The notes beneath the pieces are model-generated. The model was not told the origin of the DNA. It was given only the letters and a program-made list of their open reading frames with translations, and made no database searches. Positions 36,281 to 48,765 of a stretch of 64,000 bases of DNA are shown here, piece by piece (the stretch's first letter is position 1; each line of letters starts with the position of its first letter). Source of the stretch: Guyanagaster necrorhizus (Eukaryota; Basidiomycota; Agaricomycetes; Agaricales; Physalacriaceae); NCBI RefSeq assembly GCF_019112545.1, contig NW_025064901.1:500880-564879 (forward strand), in the 5' to 3' direction. A program made the position numbers and the translations under genes.

Positions 36281-36782
36281 TGTTAGAAATATGCTAATTG
36301 GGTGGATTGAGTGCACATGCACAGACTAGTGGAGTGCATAGACATCAATAAAGCTATTGGCAACATCACCCTTGAGTCAAGCCCAAGAATTTGAACAGAT
36401 AGAATGGAGTTCCATCAGAGAAGCAAAGAGAAGTGAATATCCTTCAGAGCAGAATCTGACAGATAAGATAGGGAGAAGTTAGAGTGAGTACAAGATGTAG
36501 ATGGCTATTCAAGTTGATATTTGAACTGAGTAGTTATAATAGTTATATATGGCTTTATATACTAATGGTAGCTAATTCTGAGTCGGGTTCCATTGGATTC
36601 TGATGTCAATATTCACTACTGAGTTTAGGGTCTAGATATTACAATGTAAAATATGGATGTGAAATGATAATGACAAAAATAAAATTAATAGGTAATGGGG
36701 AGCAGACAGAATCCAGTGAGTTTCCATGATTGAATCCATGGTTAGTTGAGGTGACATGAAGGCCAGCAGAATATGCATAACA
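36281..36782 (-). repeat. B-2 3' LTR
   Basis: tgttagaaat...gcataaca, followed by the polypurine tract complement (gtatctctctgttagcattc). Confidence 0.92.
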
Positions 36783-36899
36783 GTATCTCTCTGTTAGCAT
36801 TCTTGCTCTTAAGAGCACAGATTCCAATGGCCAGTGGGGCTATATAGAAGATTGTTGGTGGCCATGGGAACTTTTTGCAACTTGGTCAGATACCACCAC

Positions 36900-38246
36900 C
36901 ATCATCCTAACTATATTGCCTCCCACTGTATATCATTGCTCATGTACTCCTGAGCCTTTAGTGAGAGAACCCACCTCTGATGGCTCTGAAGAGACCAAGA
37001 AATTATTTTCTCTAGAATGGCAGACCATGAAGGAAGAGTATGCAGAGGCCATAGAAGTCTACTTAGAGTGGAAAAGAGAGCAGGAGAGAGAGAAGAAGGT
37101 CCAGGCAGACTGTGGTCTGAGAGGTATGGAGAAAGAAGCAGCAAGAGGGGTTGGAGAAGAAGAAGAAGAAGGTCTGGTGAGTGACAGAGAAGTGGACAAA
37201 GAGGGCAGAGGAGGCATTGAGAGAAGCAGCTTAAAAGAAAGCTGAGGAGAGGGAGGCTGTAGAGGCTGCAGTGAGGGCTGAGGCCTCAGAGGTAGAGCAG
37301 AAGAGAATGGTTATAGAGAATAGATTGCAAATAACCTCTATGGAGGTCACTGATTTTCATCTGTATCAAGTGCTGGCAGAATAGTTTGGTTCTGGCTCTG
37401 GTCTTTGCTTCAAGAGAGTGACTGGTTATACACCTTCAGAGTCTAATGATAAGCAGGATAAGGGGACTGAGAGAAATGATGAGTCAAAAGAATCTGAGAA
37501 GACCCTGAAGAGGAGAAAGAGGATGCAAGAGAGAAAGAGGAGGACAGCAGGTCCAGCAGAGAAGGGCCATAAATGCAAGTTCAGATTGAGGAGTGTAGTG
37601 GATGGCAGTGGGACAGAGATAGTTGCTAGTTTCAAAAAGCAGATGAAGTTGGAAGTTGTAGGGCTGGCAGAGGGTGAAGAGTTGTTAGATGGTGAAAGTA
37701 AGTGTCTTGGTTTTCTTGTGTGGTTTGACTTAGCTTTTGTTTTCAGAAAGTTATGTGTACTATCATCAAGATAGTGCATGGTGTTATGCACAACTAATAA
37801 CCAAAGATGCTGGTCGAGAATAGACTTGCTCTTGCTGCAAGATCAAGAAAACTGCTTATTTGTTCAATAAGAGTGTCACCACAAGTGAGGTGATCAGCAG
37901 TGCAGAGGTCTCTGCTGGCCTCCACCAAATTTTAAGATTAATTCACAAGTTGATGCATCATGTAGACAAGTTGATAGAAGAGCTGGTGGATGTCAGCAGT
38001 ATGGTAGCAGGTCTCTAGGATGACTATGGTTCTAATGACATATTGTCTCCCTCAGAGCTGTTTTTGGAATCTGAGATGGAGGCCTGGAAGAAGGTTTGAC
38101 TGATTTTCAAGGATGAGAGAGATCAGGAGGTGAAAGATCTTCAGGAGGTGATATTGAAGAGACTGGATGAAGATATAGAAGAGTTAAAGAAGTAGGGGGA
38201 GAGTTTAGGTTCCAGTGTGAGTCTGTTGAGTTCCACTTCTCTGTAA
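36900..38246 (+). pseudogene. Antisense gene of family B, copy in B-2 (six-cysteine cluster protein)
   Basis: The best-preserved N-terminal part of the three copies: 36916-37245 is open and encodes KKLFSLEWQTMKEEYAEAIE and a following Glu/Lys/Arg-rich, coiled-coil-like run. A second open piece, 37418-37774, holds a basic patch (LKRRKRMQERKRR) and EELLDGE. The 49-bp intron is 37698-37746 (gtaagt...ttttcag). Exon 2 reads SYVYYHQDSAWCYA, then TCSCCKIKKTAYLFNK: three of the cluster cysteines have become Tyr (TGT/TGC to TAT), again G-to-A type changes. The stop at 38244-38246 is convergent with pol. Intron position, intron length and cysteine spacing are the same as in B-1, which argues that this was a real, selected gene when the family was active. 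Confidence 0.7.
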
Positions 38247-38379
38247 AAATTTTGTATGAAATGTATATAGACAAAGGTGTCAGAAGTTGGTAGTGAAAAA
38301 AAAATATAAATACAAGATTTTGACTTTGAAAGTGTAAAAGAAGTGATTAAAATAGTAATCAGTGGTTAGAATTGAAATA

Positions 38380-41300
38380 GTAAGATGGAGTGCCAGTGGC
38401 ATCTGAAGTAGCATTGTATCAAGAATGGAATGATTGAGTGACTTTGGATAAGAGTCCTAATTTGCCTGGATATCAATGGTGAAATTCTTCAATAAATTTA
38501 TTGACAGAGAACTTAGAGGCCAGTAATTAAGCAAACTCTTTATTGATACCTTCATAGCCTAGCCACTGAATCTTATACAGCAGTGGGCAGCAGAACCAAT
38601 GGTCCAGCTTAGAGTTGAGGATTTGAGCTATTTTGAAATGTTCTTCTTCATTGACTTTAACTGGAGGTAGCAGTGGTTGAATTTAGTTAGGAAGGGTGTT
38701 TTCTTCTATAGGTTCCAATTGTGATATATGAAAGACTGGGTGAATGGACTGGAGATCCAGTGGAAGGCTCAGTGTGAAGGAGTGAGAACCAGATTGGGCT
38801 ATAATTTCAAAGGGACTAAGGTATTTCTCTGAGAATTTTCTGGTCAAGTGGATGGTTTTGATATATTTGGCACTGAGGTAGACCTTGTTGCCCACTGTAA
38901 ATAGGGACACTAGAATCTGATGCTTGTTTGCTTGAGCCTTATAATGAGACTGAGCTTTGGAAATTTCATTCTTCAGTATTTGATAGAGCTCATCAAGATT
39001 GACTGTGAAGTCTTGGGCTCAAGTGGAGGTGATGTCCCTTTCAGAGTAAACAGTGATGTTGGAGTGGTAATCTTTGTTAGTAAAAAATAAGGAAATTCCA
39101 GTGGATCCATTAGAGGCATTGTTGTAGGCAAATTCAACAATGGGTAGAAGGATGTCCCAGTTATCCTGTTGGTAGGAGCAGTAGATGCAGATGTATTGTT
39201 CTAGAGTTTGGTTTGTCTGTTTAGTTTGTTTATTAGCCTTCAGATAATAATCAGAAGTAAGGTGGAGTTCCATGTTAAGAGCTAAGGCTAAGGCATGAGT
39301 AAATTGAGAAATGAATTCAGAACTATGATCTGAAGTGATGTGACTGGATACTCCATGTTTGGAGAAGACATGGATAAGAAAAAGTTGGGCAAGCTCTGTG
39401 AAGTTAATGGTGTCATGAGTGGAGATGAAGATAGCTTGCTTGCTAGTCCAGTCAATGACTACCAGAATGGTGGTAAATTTATTGGAGTCTAGTAGTTGTT
39501 TAATGAAATCTATGAAAATAGAATTTTATGGCCATTCAGGAACTGATAGAGGTTTGAGTAGCCTATAGAGGTAGTATCTAGGTGTCTTGTTGCATCCACA
39601 AACTGTGCAGGATTTAACATAGTGTTGAACATATTCATGCATCTTTGGCCAGGTGTAGTCCTGTTGGACTAGCTCTAATATTTGATTTTGATCAAAGTGG
39701 CTTGCTAAAATGTGGTCATGATTGTTTTGAAGTATATAGAGATGGAGATTGTCAGAGTCTAGGATATAGATGCAGTCTTCAAAGCAGAGGATATTGGATT
39801 TATTAATAGACCACTGAGAGAGGGAGGATTCAGGAGTGACCTTAGTCTGGTGGAGGCTCTCAGAGTATGTAAGGTCGAACAATTATGCTTATTTGATATT
39901 GGTGTGGAGTTTGTCAATATCCATGATAGCATTAGTCCATAGGATAGGGCTCTCAAGATAGGTTGCATAGAGTGATGCAGAGAGTTGTTCTTAGGTGAAC
40001 ACAGGTTGGAAATTATAGGGGTTGACTTGGGTATATTAGCTATCTCCCTCTTTAAGGTAGACATTCCATCATCTAGTGAGCATATCTGATTTTCCACTAA
40101 GTTTTTCAGGGCAGAACTGAATTACTAGGTTGAACTGGGATAGATATTCAGACCAGAAGATCTGTCAGCAAGTTAGAATCTTAGTGGTGGTGAAGTATTC
40201 AAGATTCTTGTGATCTGTTATGACATTGATGGAGTCCATAGAGCCTTCAAGATAGTGCCACTAATATTTAAAGGCTTCAAAAATGGCTAGAAGCTCCTTA
40301 TCATAGATGTCATAGTTGAATTTAGCATTGTAGAGGCTTCAGAAGCAGAAAGCAATGGGGTGAATTTTGCTATCTTCAAGATAGATGAAAAAGATAGCTG
40401 CAATTGCATAATTGGAGGTGTCAGTTTCCACCACTATCTTTTGATCAGGGATCCAGTGGGTAAGGATGAGAGCATGTATAAAGGCCTGTTTCAACTTGTT
40501 GAAGGCAGTCAAGTATTTGTTATCAAATTTCCATGGAGTTTCCTTGTGGATGAGTTGTATAAGGGAAAGAACAATATCACTATATTCATGTATGAAGTGA
40601 TGGTAGAAGTTGGCAAAGCCAAGAAAAGATTGGATGTCCTTGACCTTTTACAGTATTGGCCAGTCAACAATGGTCTTGACTTTTTTTTCAGACATATGAA
40701 GTCCTTCAGATGATAGGATGTAGCTTAGGTATTCTATGGAATCCTAGTTGAATTTTCATTTAGAATCTTTGCAGTAGAGTCTATTAGCTCTAAGCCTATA
40801 TAGGACCTCACAAACATGTTTCTGGTGATCTTCCAGATTGTCAGAATATATGAGAATGTCATCAAAGTAGACTACTACTGATATGTCAAGTATGTCTGAG
40901 AATATATCATTCACAAATTGTTGGAATGCCACCAGAGCATTTGTGAGGCCAAAAGACATAACATACCATTCAAAGAAACTATAATGGGTTTGGAAGGCTG
41001 TTTTCTATTTGTTCTCTTTAGCTATGCAGATGAGATGGTAGGCATGTTGAAGGTCAAGCTTGATGTAGATGTGTGCAGAGCAGGCAGAGTTGAGGAGATC
41101 AGAAATGAGGGGAAGAGGGTAGTGAACCTTCTTGGAGATTTTGTTTAGGCCACAGTAGTCAACACAGAGTCAGAGTTCACTGGTCTTCTTCTTGACAAAT
41201 AGAACTAGAGCTCTGTGTGAAGAGTGGGACAGAGTAATGAACTCATTGTATAGATTATCATCAATAAACTCTCATAGAGCCTTGAGTTTGGATTCTGAAA

Positions 41301-42290
41301 GGGAGTAAATAGGTCCAAGCAGTAGAGATGTTCCTTCCTCAAGATTGATTTTGAGGTCATATGACTTGTGTTTGAGTAGCTTTTCAGAGAGAGTATCACT
41401 GAAGATATCTGCAAAATCATGGTACTCTATTGGCACTGATAAAAGGTCTGCCAGTTCTGTGGATGTGGCCTTGGCTCTAATTTTAGGCAAAGAAGACTGC
41501 AGTGTGAACTGCTGAGTACCTTCTTCTGCACTGGCTCAGACAAATGCAGCAGCAGATATGATAGAGATCTTTGGGTGTGCTTTTGTAGTAAAAGACTCTG
41601 AGAAAGAATAGGAATAGATGGATTCATATGGGAATAGAGTCTATCAGCTATCCAAAGTGGATTTGGAATAGGATGAAGCTCTAGAAGTTGGACTGATAGA
41701 GTCTGGTGGGCATAGAAGTCTCAGAATTGAGCTGAAGAGCTCAAAAAGGGGTGGACTGTTGTTCTATGAGCACAGAAGTCTCTGAGATGTGGTGAAGGCC
41801 ATAGAATTGGTTGGAGTGAGATCCTGATAGCTTGAGCAGAAAGTGATATTGTTCTCAGCCCAGTCAATCAGTGGATTGTAGCAGGAGAGCCAGTTGTATC
41901 CTAGGACAAGATTGCAAGATGAATCCAGAGGAGTGACATAGGAGTCAATGGGAAAGATATCTCCAGATGGAAAACAGGTGGAGATAATTGTGATTTGAGA
42001 TATATGGCTCTCAATGGAGCCATCAAATAATTGAAGTTGCACACTAGAGATGGTTTTAATAGGGATTTCATTAGCAGCTATATATTTAGTGTCAACAAAG
42101 CAGTGGCTAAAACCAGAGTCAATAAGGGTAAAAAAACATAGAATGATACAAGTTGGAGAGCCATCAGATTTTGTGGCAGTTGGTAATTCTGCTGAAAGAG
42201 GAATGTGGAAAAAGTGATTGAAAGAGATGTTGCATTGAGGGTGATGATCTCTGGTGTGCAAATAGAGTCAATGCAACTCTGAACTTGCAC
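38380..42290 (-). pseudogene. pol: Family B pol (B-2)
   Basis: Protease 41764-42261 ([19 protein letters not shown]); RT about 40600-41490 with [13 protein letters not shown] (40756-40959), both catalytic Asp kept; RNase H about 40100-40560; integrase zinc finger with CTVCGCNK (39526-39640) and core about 39020-39450; C-terminal FSEKYLSPFEII (38683-38910); chromodomain-like YKIQWLGYEG about 38530-38590. Frames are broken by stops but domain order is complete and uninterrupted. Confidence 0.88.
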
Positions 42291-42310
42291 AGAGAGAACA
42301 GAGTTGCTTT

Positions 42311-43699
42311 CTAGTTTTCTGACTCTGTTAGAGCTGACTCCACAGGAGCAGTGTTGACTTCAGCTGCATGATCCTTGGCAGAGGCTGCTGCCTTCCACTT
42401 GTTGCAGTCCTTGGTCTTGTGTTTGGCTCCACAGAACATGCAAAGGTTATTCTGGCACTGGTGGTCTTTTTCTTTCTGAGTAAGATGATCATCTTTGCCT
42501 AGCTTGTCAGCATAGGGCTTAGGAGTGGTAGATTTTGGTGTGGAGCTAGAGTCCAAGAAAGAAGAGTTAGACCCTTTAGATTTGAGGTTGGAGGATTGGT
42601 TGGAGACCTTATTGTCCTGGTTTTCATGGGCAATTTCAGTCTTTTGGATCTAGTAGCAAGCATCAAGTTCTTGGGCAAGGAAGCATATATCATGAAGATT
42701 GTTTGGCTTCCCATAGTGTGCCATATCATCCTTGATACAGATGCAGAGATCATAGTAAAAATCATGGTGGAGAGAGTTATCTCTATACCCAATTTATGAG
42801 GCATACTGATTGAATTGGACCATATACTTCATGATCTGATCTCTATTGTGCATTTGAAGATGTTCTAATACATCTTTGGTATCTCTGATAGCATCAAAGG
42901 AGCCAAAGTTGCTACAAAGCTCATCTAAAAAAGCTACATAGAAGAATTGTCAGACTGGTGGATTCTATAGATTGGGATTAAGAATGTCTGATTTGAACCA
43001 GTTAAATGCAGTGCTGGCCAGGAAGAAAATAGCATAGTTGACCTTGCTAGCATCTGTTGCAAATGTGATAGGTCTATCATTGAAGTTCAACTGAAGGGAG
43101 ATGATGAAAGCCTTCAGTTTATAAGGATTGGAGTCATCAAATAGTTTTAGTTCCTTGACTTTAATATAAATAGTGGCTGGTTTAGGGTTATTGAGGGAAG
43201 CAGAGACTCCTCATAACAGGTTCATGAATTCTAGGAATATGTCCTGCTAGTTTGGATTGTTGCTTCCTGTGGGGCTGTCAGAGCTGCCTGGGCTATTGAA
43301 ACTGCCTGGTCCTCTTAGTCTATCTGAAAAAGGGTTTGATGAGTTACCATCTGATTCCTGTCAGATAAGAGTATAGATAGGAGTGTCTTCATCTCTGCCT
43401 TCTGAGTCTAGGCTGTCTGAATTCCCATGCATGTTGCTCAGAGATAAGGAGTCTATTAGGGAGTTGGTAGCATCAAAAAGATTAGGAAAATCATCATAAT
43501 TAGATTGGCAGGCAGTGAAGCTGGAGTGATTGTAGGTTTCCCTATAAAAAGGTTGTTCTCCACTGAAGGCTGATCTGAAAAGGCCTGGTTGTTCTTTTGA
43601 GATGGAGGCTGAGATGTCTTCCATAGAAAACATGTTGCAATGGGTAGGCTGGGTTTGTTCAGAATTGGTTTCTGTGGGTTGAGTAAATATGATAGACAT
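42311..43699 (-). pseudogene. gag: Family B gag (B-2)
   Basis: ATG at 43699, 28 bp after the self-primer site; the opening residues MSIIFTQPTETNSEQTQPTH match B-1. The nucleocapsid end (42311-42556) contains LCMFCGAKHKTKDCNKWKAA, a knuckle of form C-x2-C-x3-H-x4-C. The middle has stops. Confidence 0.78.
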
Positions 43700-43726
43700 G
43701 ATAGAAATTTTTGACTCAAGAGTTTG

Positions 43727-43737
43727 AGTTTGAATAT
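43727..43737 (-). promoter_or_regulatory. Self-primer binding site of B-2
   Basis: Sense ATATTCAAACT two bases after the 5' LTR, identical to B-1. Confidence 0.65.
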
Positions 43738-43739
43738 AC

Positions 43740-44241
43740 TGTTAGAAACATGCCAATTGAATGGGTTGAGTGTATGCATGGAGACCAGTGGAGTGCATAG
43801 GCATCAACAAAGCTATTAGTAATATCACCTTTGAGTCAGACCTAAGGATTTGAATAGATAGAATGGAGTTTCATTGAAGAAGCAAAGAGAAGTGAGTATC
43901 CTTCAGAGTGGAATCTGATGGACAAGGTAGGGAGAAGTTGGAGTGAGTATAAGATGTAGATGGCTATTCAAGTTGATATTTGAACTGAGTAGTTACAATG
44001 GTTATACATAGCTTTATATACTAATAGTAGCTAATTCTGAGTCAGATTCTATTGGGTTCTGATGTCAATATTTGCTACTGAGTTTAGAATCTAGATATTA
44101 CAATGTGAAATATGAATGTGAAATAATAATAGTGAAAATGAAATTAATATATAACAGGGAGTGGGCAGAGTCTGGTGGGTTTTCATGATTGAATCTATGG
44201 TTGGTTAAGGTGACATGGAGGCCAGTGGCATGCATATAACA
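43740..44241 (-). repeat. B-2 5' LTR
   Basis: 502 bp, tgttagaaac...atataaca. Equal in length to the 3' LTR. Confidence 0.92.
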
Positions 44242-44246
44242 ATATC

Positions 44247-44474
44247 CTCAATCTGAAGTTTTACTAGTCAGCTCATTTAATTCCAACCTTAGCCAGCCAG
44301 TTGACCTATCAGGCTCTGAAATCTATGGACCAGCCAGGGAAGCTGACTATTCAGCAGGCAACTGCCACCAAATGAAGTCAGTACTAGCAGAAAAGCTCTG
44401 GAGGCTGATAATTCAGAAGCTATCAAACTTGGCTTTACTATATAAAATAGGGTAATTGTATGAAAGAAAGCATG
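44247..44474 (+). other. Family A leader of A-5, third part
   Basis: 228 bp between B-2 and A-6. gcaactgccaccaaatga and tttactatataaaatagg match the reverse complement of the A-1 leader at about 3780-3880. Confidence 0.65.
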
Positions 44475-44750
44475 TGTTAACCCCAAATGACATGTGATCT
44501 AAACACATGATAAACTGACACTGTCTTGTACTTTGGACAATGATGTCAGAGTCCACTTGATGTGTTATGTGGCTTTGTATTTTAAGGTCTTTAGATTATC
44601 TCAAGATAAGATGGTGAAAAAATAAACTTTAGCTTGAAGCTGGAGATACTACAGTGAGAGCTACACTACTTATATACCAGTCATCATCCATCTAAAGATA
44701 TAACTACCAATTCTTTGAAAAGAGAGATAAAAAGTGAAAAAATCATAATA
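44475..44750 (-). repeat. A-6 3' LTR with internal deletion
   Basis: 276 bp against 469 bp for the 5' LTR. Alignment shows one clean loss of about 190 bp after ataactac, with aatt at the breakpoint. The end reads ataata where ataaca is expected. Confidence 0.88.
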
Positions 44751-44769
44751 TTACTCTCTTATTAAGACT

Positions 44770-47700
44770 ATCATCCTAATGGTTTAATTTAGAGATAAGT
44801 CATAGGGTTATGGTAGCAGATAATCTGCCCTTCTTCTTGTAAGATTCATGAAGATATTGACTGTTATATTGGTCATTCCAGCAATAATTCATAGTTATAG
44901 ATAGTATTAGCATGCATGTGCTGCTTATTTACCTATTGGTTGGATTCAGGGCTGTAGCCCTTTCAGCTGATCAGATAATTGACTGTTGTCTGGATGCCTC
45001 CTCTGTGAGCTTTTACTTTTCATAGTTTGTGATATAAGACTTTATTGACTTTATAGTGTTCTTCATTGTTGATCAGCTCTGGTGGAGGGAAGGGTGGATA
45101 TTTCTGGTTTGGAAACACTGATGCAATGTATAGTTGTAATAATATCTCATTAAAGACATCATGTATTTTTCAGGTGGAGAGGAGTTGTAACTTATAGGTG
45201 GAGTCACTGACTTTTGTGAGGATGGAGAAGAGTTCAGTTTGTTTGTTGACAAGTTTACATATTGGACATGGAAGATAAAGGTTTATTGTATTTAGCTATA
45301 CTTTGTTATTGACTGAATATTTGTATGCAGATCTCCAATATTTGTTGTATTGCTTCTTTATTGTCTCCATGGCTTTAGTGAGGGCTGTTTGCATTTCAGA
45401 GTGAATCTTTGCTATTGTTGCTGCAAAGTCACTTGAGGCTGATGTCATGGTGTGATGCCACTCAGTCTGAGCAATGTTGGGATGTCATCCATGGTTGACA
45501 AAGAACAGAGTTTTGCCAGTAGCTGAGTGAATTCTGTTATTGTGTTAGAAGGCAGTGAGTGCCAGTCATTCTATCCAGTCATCTTGCTGATAGTTGATAA
45601 AGAGGTGGAGATATTTCTCCATCTCTTGGTTTGTCTATTCTGTTTGTCTATTTATTTGGGGGTGATATGCAGTCAATGTGTTTCATCTAATATTGAGAAG
45701 CCAGTACAAGTCATTTAGAAACTTAGAGACAAATTACAGTCTTCTGTCTGAGATGACTACTTGAGGCATTCTATATTTGGCATAAACCTTATCTTATAAA
45801 ATCTTCACTCATCCTTCTAATATTAATTCTGTTGAACAAGTGATCAGTATGATCACTTTTGAAAATCAATCAACTATGATGAAGATGATATCATAGCTAT
45901 TATAGTCTAGTAATTCAGTGATCATGTCAACTGATATGTGAGTCTATAGTGATATTGAAATCTCATTCAAGTGTAGTAGTGTAGCCTATGATTGTGTCAA
46001 TGACTTGCCTCTTTGGCATACTTTGCATGCCTTGATATATTAGGTGACATTATTGCTCATCTTAGGCCACCAATACTCTCAGAGTATAAGCTTCTTTATC
46101 TTGGCGATCCCTGGATGTCCAGTGGTTGCATGATTGTGACATGTAGTGATTATCTTGCTATGGAGAGTTTGATCTTTGAGGATGTAAATCTGTCTGTCAT
46201 AGTGGATCAATCTATCTTCCTTTGTCATTCCCTGCTTATGATTGAGTGATAGAGCCACTCGCTGGTCTCACTTGTGGGTATCCTGAGTTGCACTCTTGAT
46301 ATGCTCATGGATTTCTTCTTCCATTAGCACAATCATGGCCCAAAAGTGCTCAGGCTTCAATATAATCACTCTTTTATTGTCAACTTCTCCCTAGTCATGG
46401 TCTGCCCTCCTGCTGAGCAGATCTGCCTTCTTGTTAGCTAGACCCACCTTGTGGTATAATGTATAGTCATACTCTGATAGTTCTGTGACCTATTGAGCTT
46501 ACTAGCAGTTTAGCTTTTGTAGTACTTAGAAGTACTGTAGATTCTGGTGATCAGTCTAGATCTCAAAGATCTGAGCTACTCTAATTATATAATGCTGCTA
46601 TTTGGCTAGGGCAAACATTATGGTGAGTAATTCTTTGTCGTATATTTTATAGTTGTGTTCTGTGATAGTAAGTACTTTGGATAGGAACATGACTGAGCAT
46701 TATTTGCCCTTCTGTTCCTGTGAGAGTATGGCCCCAATAGCTTCTTTACTGGAATCAGCTTCAATGCAGAACTTTCCATCCTGCATCAGAATAGCAAGGA
46801 CCATATCTTCTGCTAGCTAGTGCTTGAGATTGTTGAATGCCAATTGTTGAGATGGGCCTCAGGTCTATAGTGCATTGCCAGTCAGCTGAGTCATCAGCCA
46901 GACTATCTTGCTGTAGTCTCAGATAAATTATTGATAGAAGTTGGTGAAACCCAAAAGAGACTGTAACTCCTTTTTTTTGGTGGGCTCTGGCCATTCTGTT
47001 AATCCTGCCACCTTGATGAGATTCATTCAGATACTTTCTTTGCTGATAATGACTCTGAGGTATTCAGTCTTGAGTACCTTGAATTCACATTTCTCTGCTT
47101 TGAGGAATAATTAGTGCTTCCTCATCAGAGCCAGTACTTGTTGAACCAGTTTTCAGTGCTCTTTTTGAGTCTTAGATATAATAAGGATGTCATTCAAGTA
47201 AATCATGATCTTTCCAGTAGTGATAAGGTTTTTAAAGATGTCGTTCATCATTCACTGGAAAGTGGCTGATGAATTAGTGAGGCCAAAAAACATAACCATC
47301 AGTTCAAATAGTCTTCAGTTGGTGTGGAAGACAGTCTTCCACTCATCCCCCTCTTTTATATGCACATTGTTGTAACTCCAGCAGACATCTAATTTGGTGT
47401 AGTATTAGGTGCCACAGAGTTTATCCATTAGTTCAGAGATTAGCAGGAGTGGATAATAGTTTTTAATTATCATCTTATTGAGCTTTTAATAGTCTTGTAC
47501 TGGTCAGAGTTTGCTGTCCTTCTTCTTGATGAAGAAGAGAGAGGCCATTGGAGATTTTGATGGTCAAATTCATCCACTAGAGAGATTCTCCTCCAGAAAC
47601 TGATTGAGTTCTTATTGTTCATTGTTGCTAAGTAGATACACCTTGCAATCCAGGTTAGCATTAGCATTTGGGATCAACTTGATCACATGATTCCAAGGCT

Positions 47701-48765
47701 TCAGGTCTGGTAACTCATTGAAGCTTTCTTTATCAAATAAGTCTCAGAAATCCTGGGCCCACTCTGGCACTATTTCCTTGAATATCTTGCTTTCTTTTCT
47801 TGTATTGGCCTTTGCAGCCAAGTCATTGGCATAGTGCATGACATGAATATGGATGACCTTTTGCAGATCTACAGTGAGAATGGTCTCACCATCCTCCATT
47901 TCTTCATCCCACTGATCTTTGTGATCCTCATCAGGAACTTGAATAGGATCTTCTGACAATAACATCTCACAAATATGATTCAGCTGGTTTTCCAGTTAAT
48001 AAGTGGATTGTGGTGAATTAACCAATTATGACCAAGAAAGATTTCCTTGGTCTCTAGATCAGTGATGGCCAAGTCAATCCTTTCAGAATAATCTCCAATT
48101 GTGAGCTTAAGCTCCATGAATTCAGTAATCAAACCAGCTTGATTCTTGATACTGTCTGCATTGTAGACTGGAATCAGAGCTGCCATAGCCTGAGTGAGTA
48201 GATTGTGCTTGGTGATAAAAGCATGATTGATTGAGCTGCCTGTGCAGCTGCTGTCAATCAGGACAGTCACTGCATGAATGCTTCAAGATGTAAGTGTCTC
48301 AATTTGGGCTTTAGCCAGAAGGTCTTGGCTTAGGGTTTTGGATTGTCAGATAAATTTCCATAGTCCTCAGAGTTCATTGAGCCATTCTAAGGCTTGGCAG
48401 CACTTGGCTTTTCTCATTCTCTTTATTACTTTGTCAACCACTTCTTCAGCTTGGGTTTTGTAAACCCAGTTTCTGAGCATGGCTTTTGCTGCAGCTTTGT
48501 CTTTTGCATCCTTGATGGCTTGCCAAGTCCATTCAGTGTCAAATGGCTTGAGCTAACTAGTGGAACTCACTGCTTCTATTCAGCCCATGGGTGATTGAGT
48601 TTGTTTCTTAGGTGATCCTTTCTGTGGAGTGGTAGTGTTGGGTATATTTGAATGCATGCATAATTTAGATATAGATAGTACTATAGAGATAATGTCAGTC
48701 CATCCAGTGTCTGTCTGTGACACACCACTCATTGCTCTGGCCAAGTCAGCAGAATCACTCACTGC
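44770..48765 (-). pseudogene. pol: Decayed family A pol (A-6)
   Basis: Chromodomain about 44790-45060, integrase about 45150-46100, RNase H about 46400-46860, RT about 46860-47560 (active site reads IYLNDILII), spacer 47744-47965 followed by KPWNHVIKL with the Trp codon still present, protease 47980-48270 (VLIDSSCTGSSINHAF; the Gly of DSG is now Ser). TAG stands at the RT/RNase H Trp site as in A-8 and A-4. Confidence 0.85.

Larger units (their letters stand above)
36281..44241 (-). mobile_element. Full-length family B element B-2
   Basis: LTRs 36281-36782 and 43740-44241 (502 bp each), flanked by ATACC (36276-36280) and ATATC (44242-44246), a 5-bp duplication with one transition. 7.96 kb, minus strand, with the same gene order as B-1 and no X insertion, so it serves as the reference for family B. 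Confidence 0.93.
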
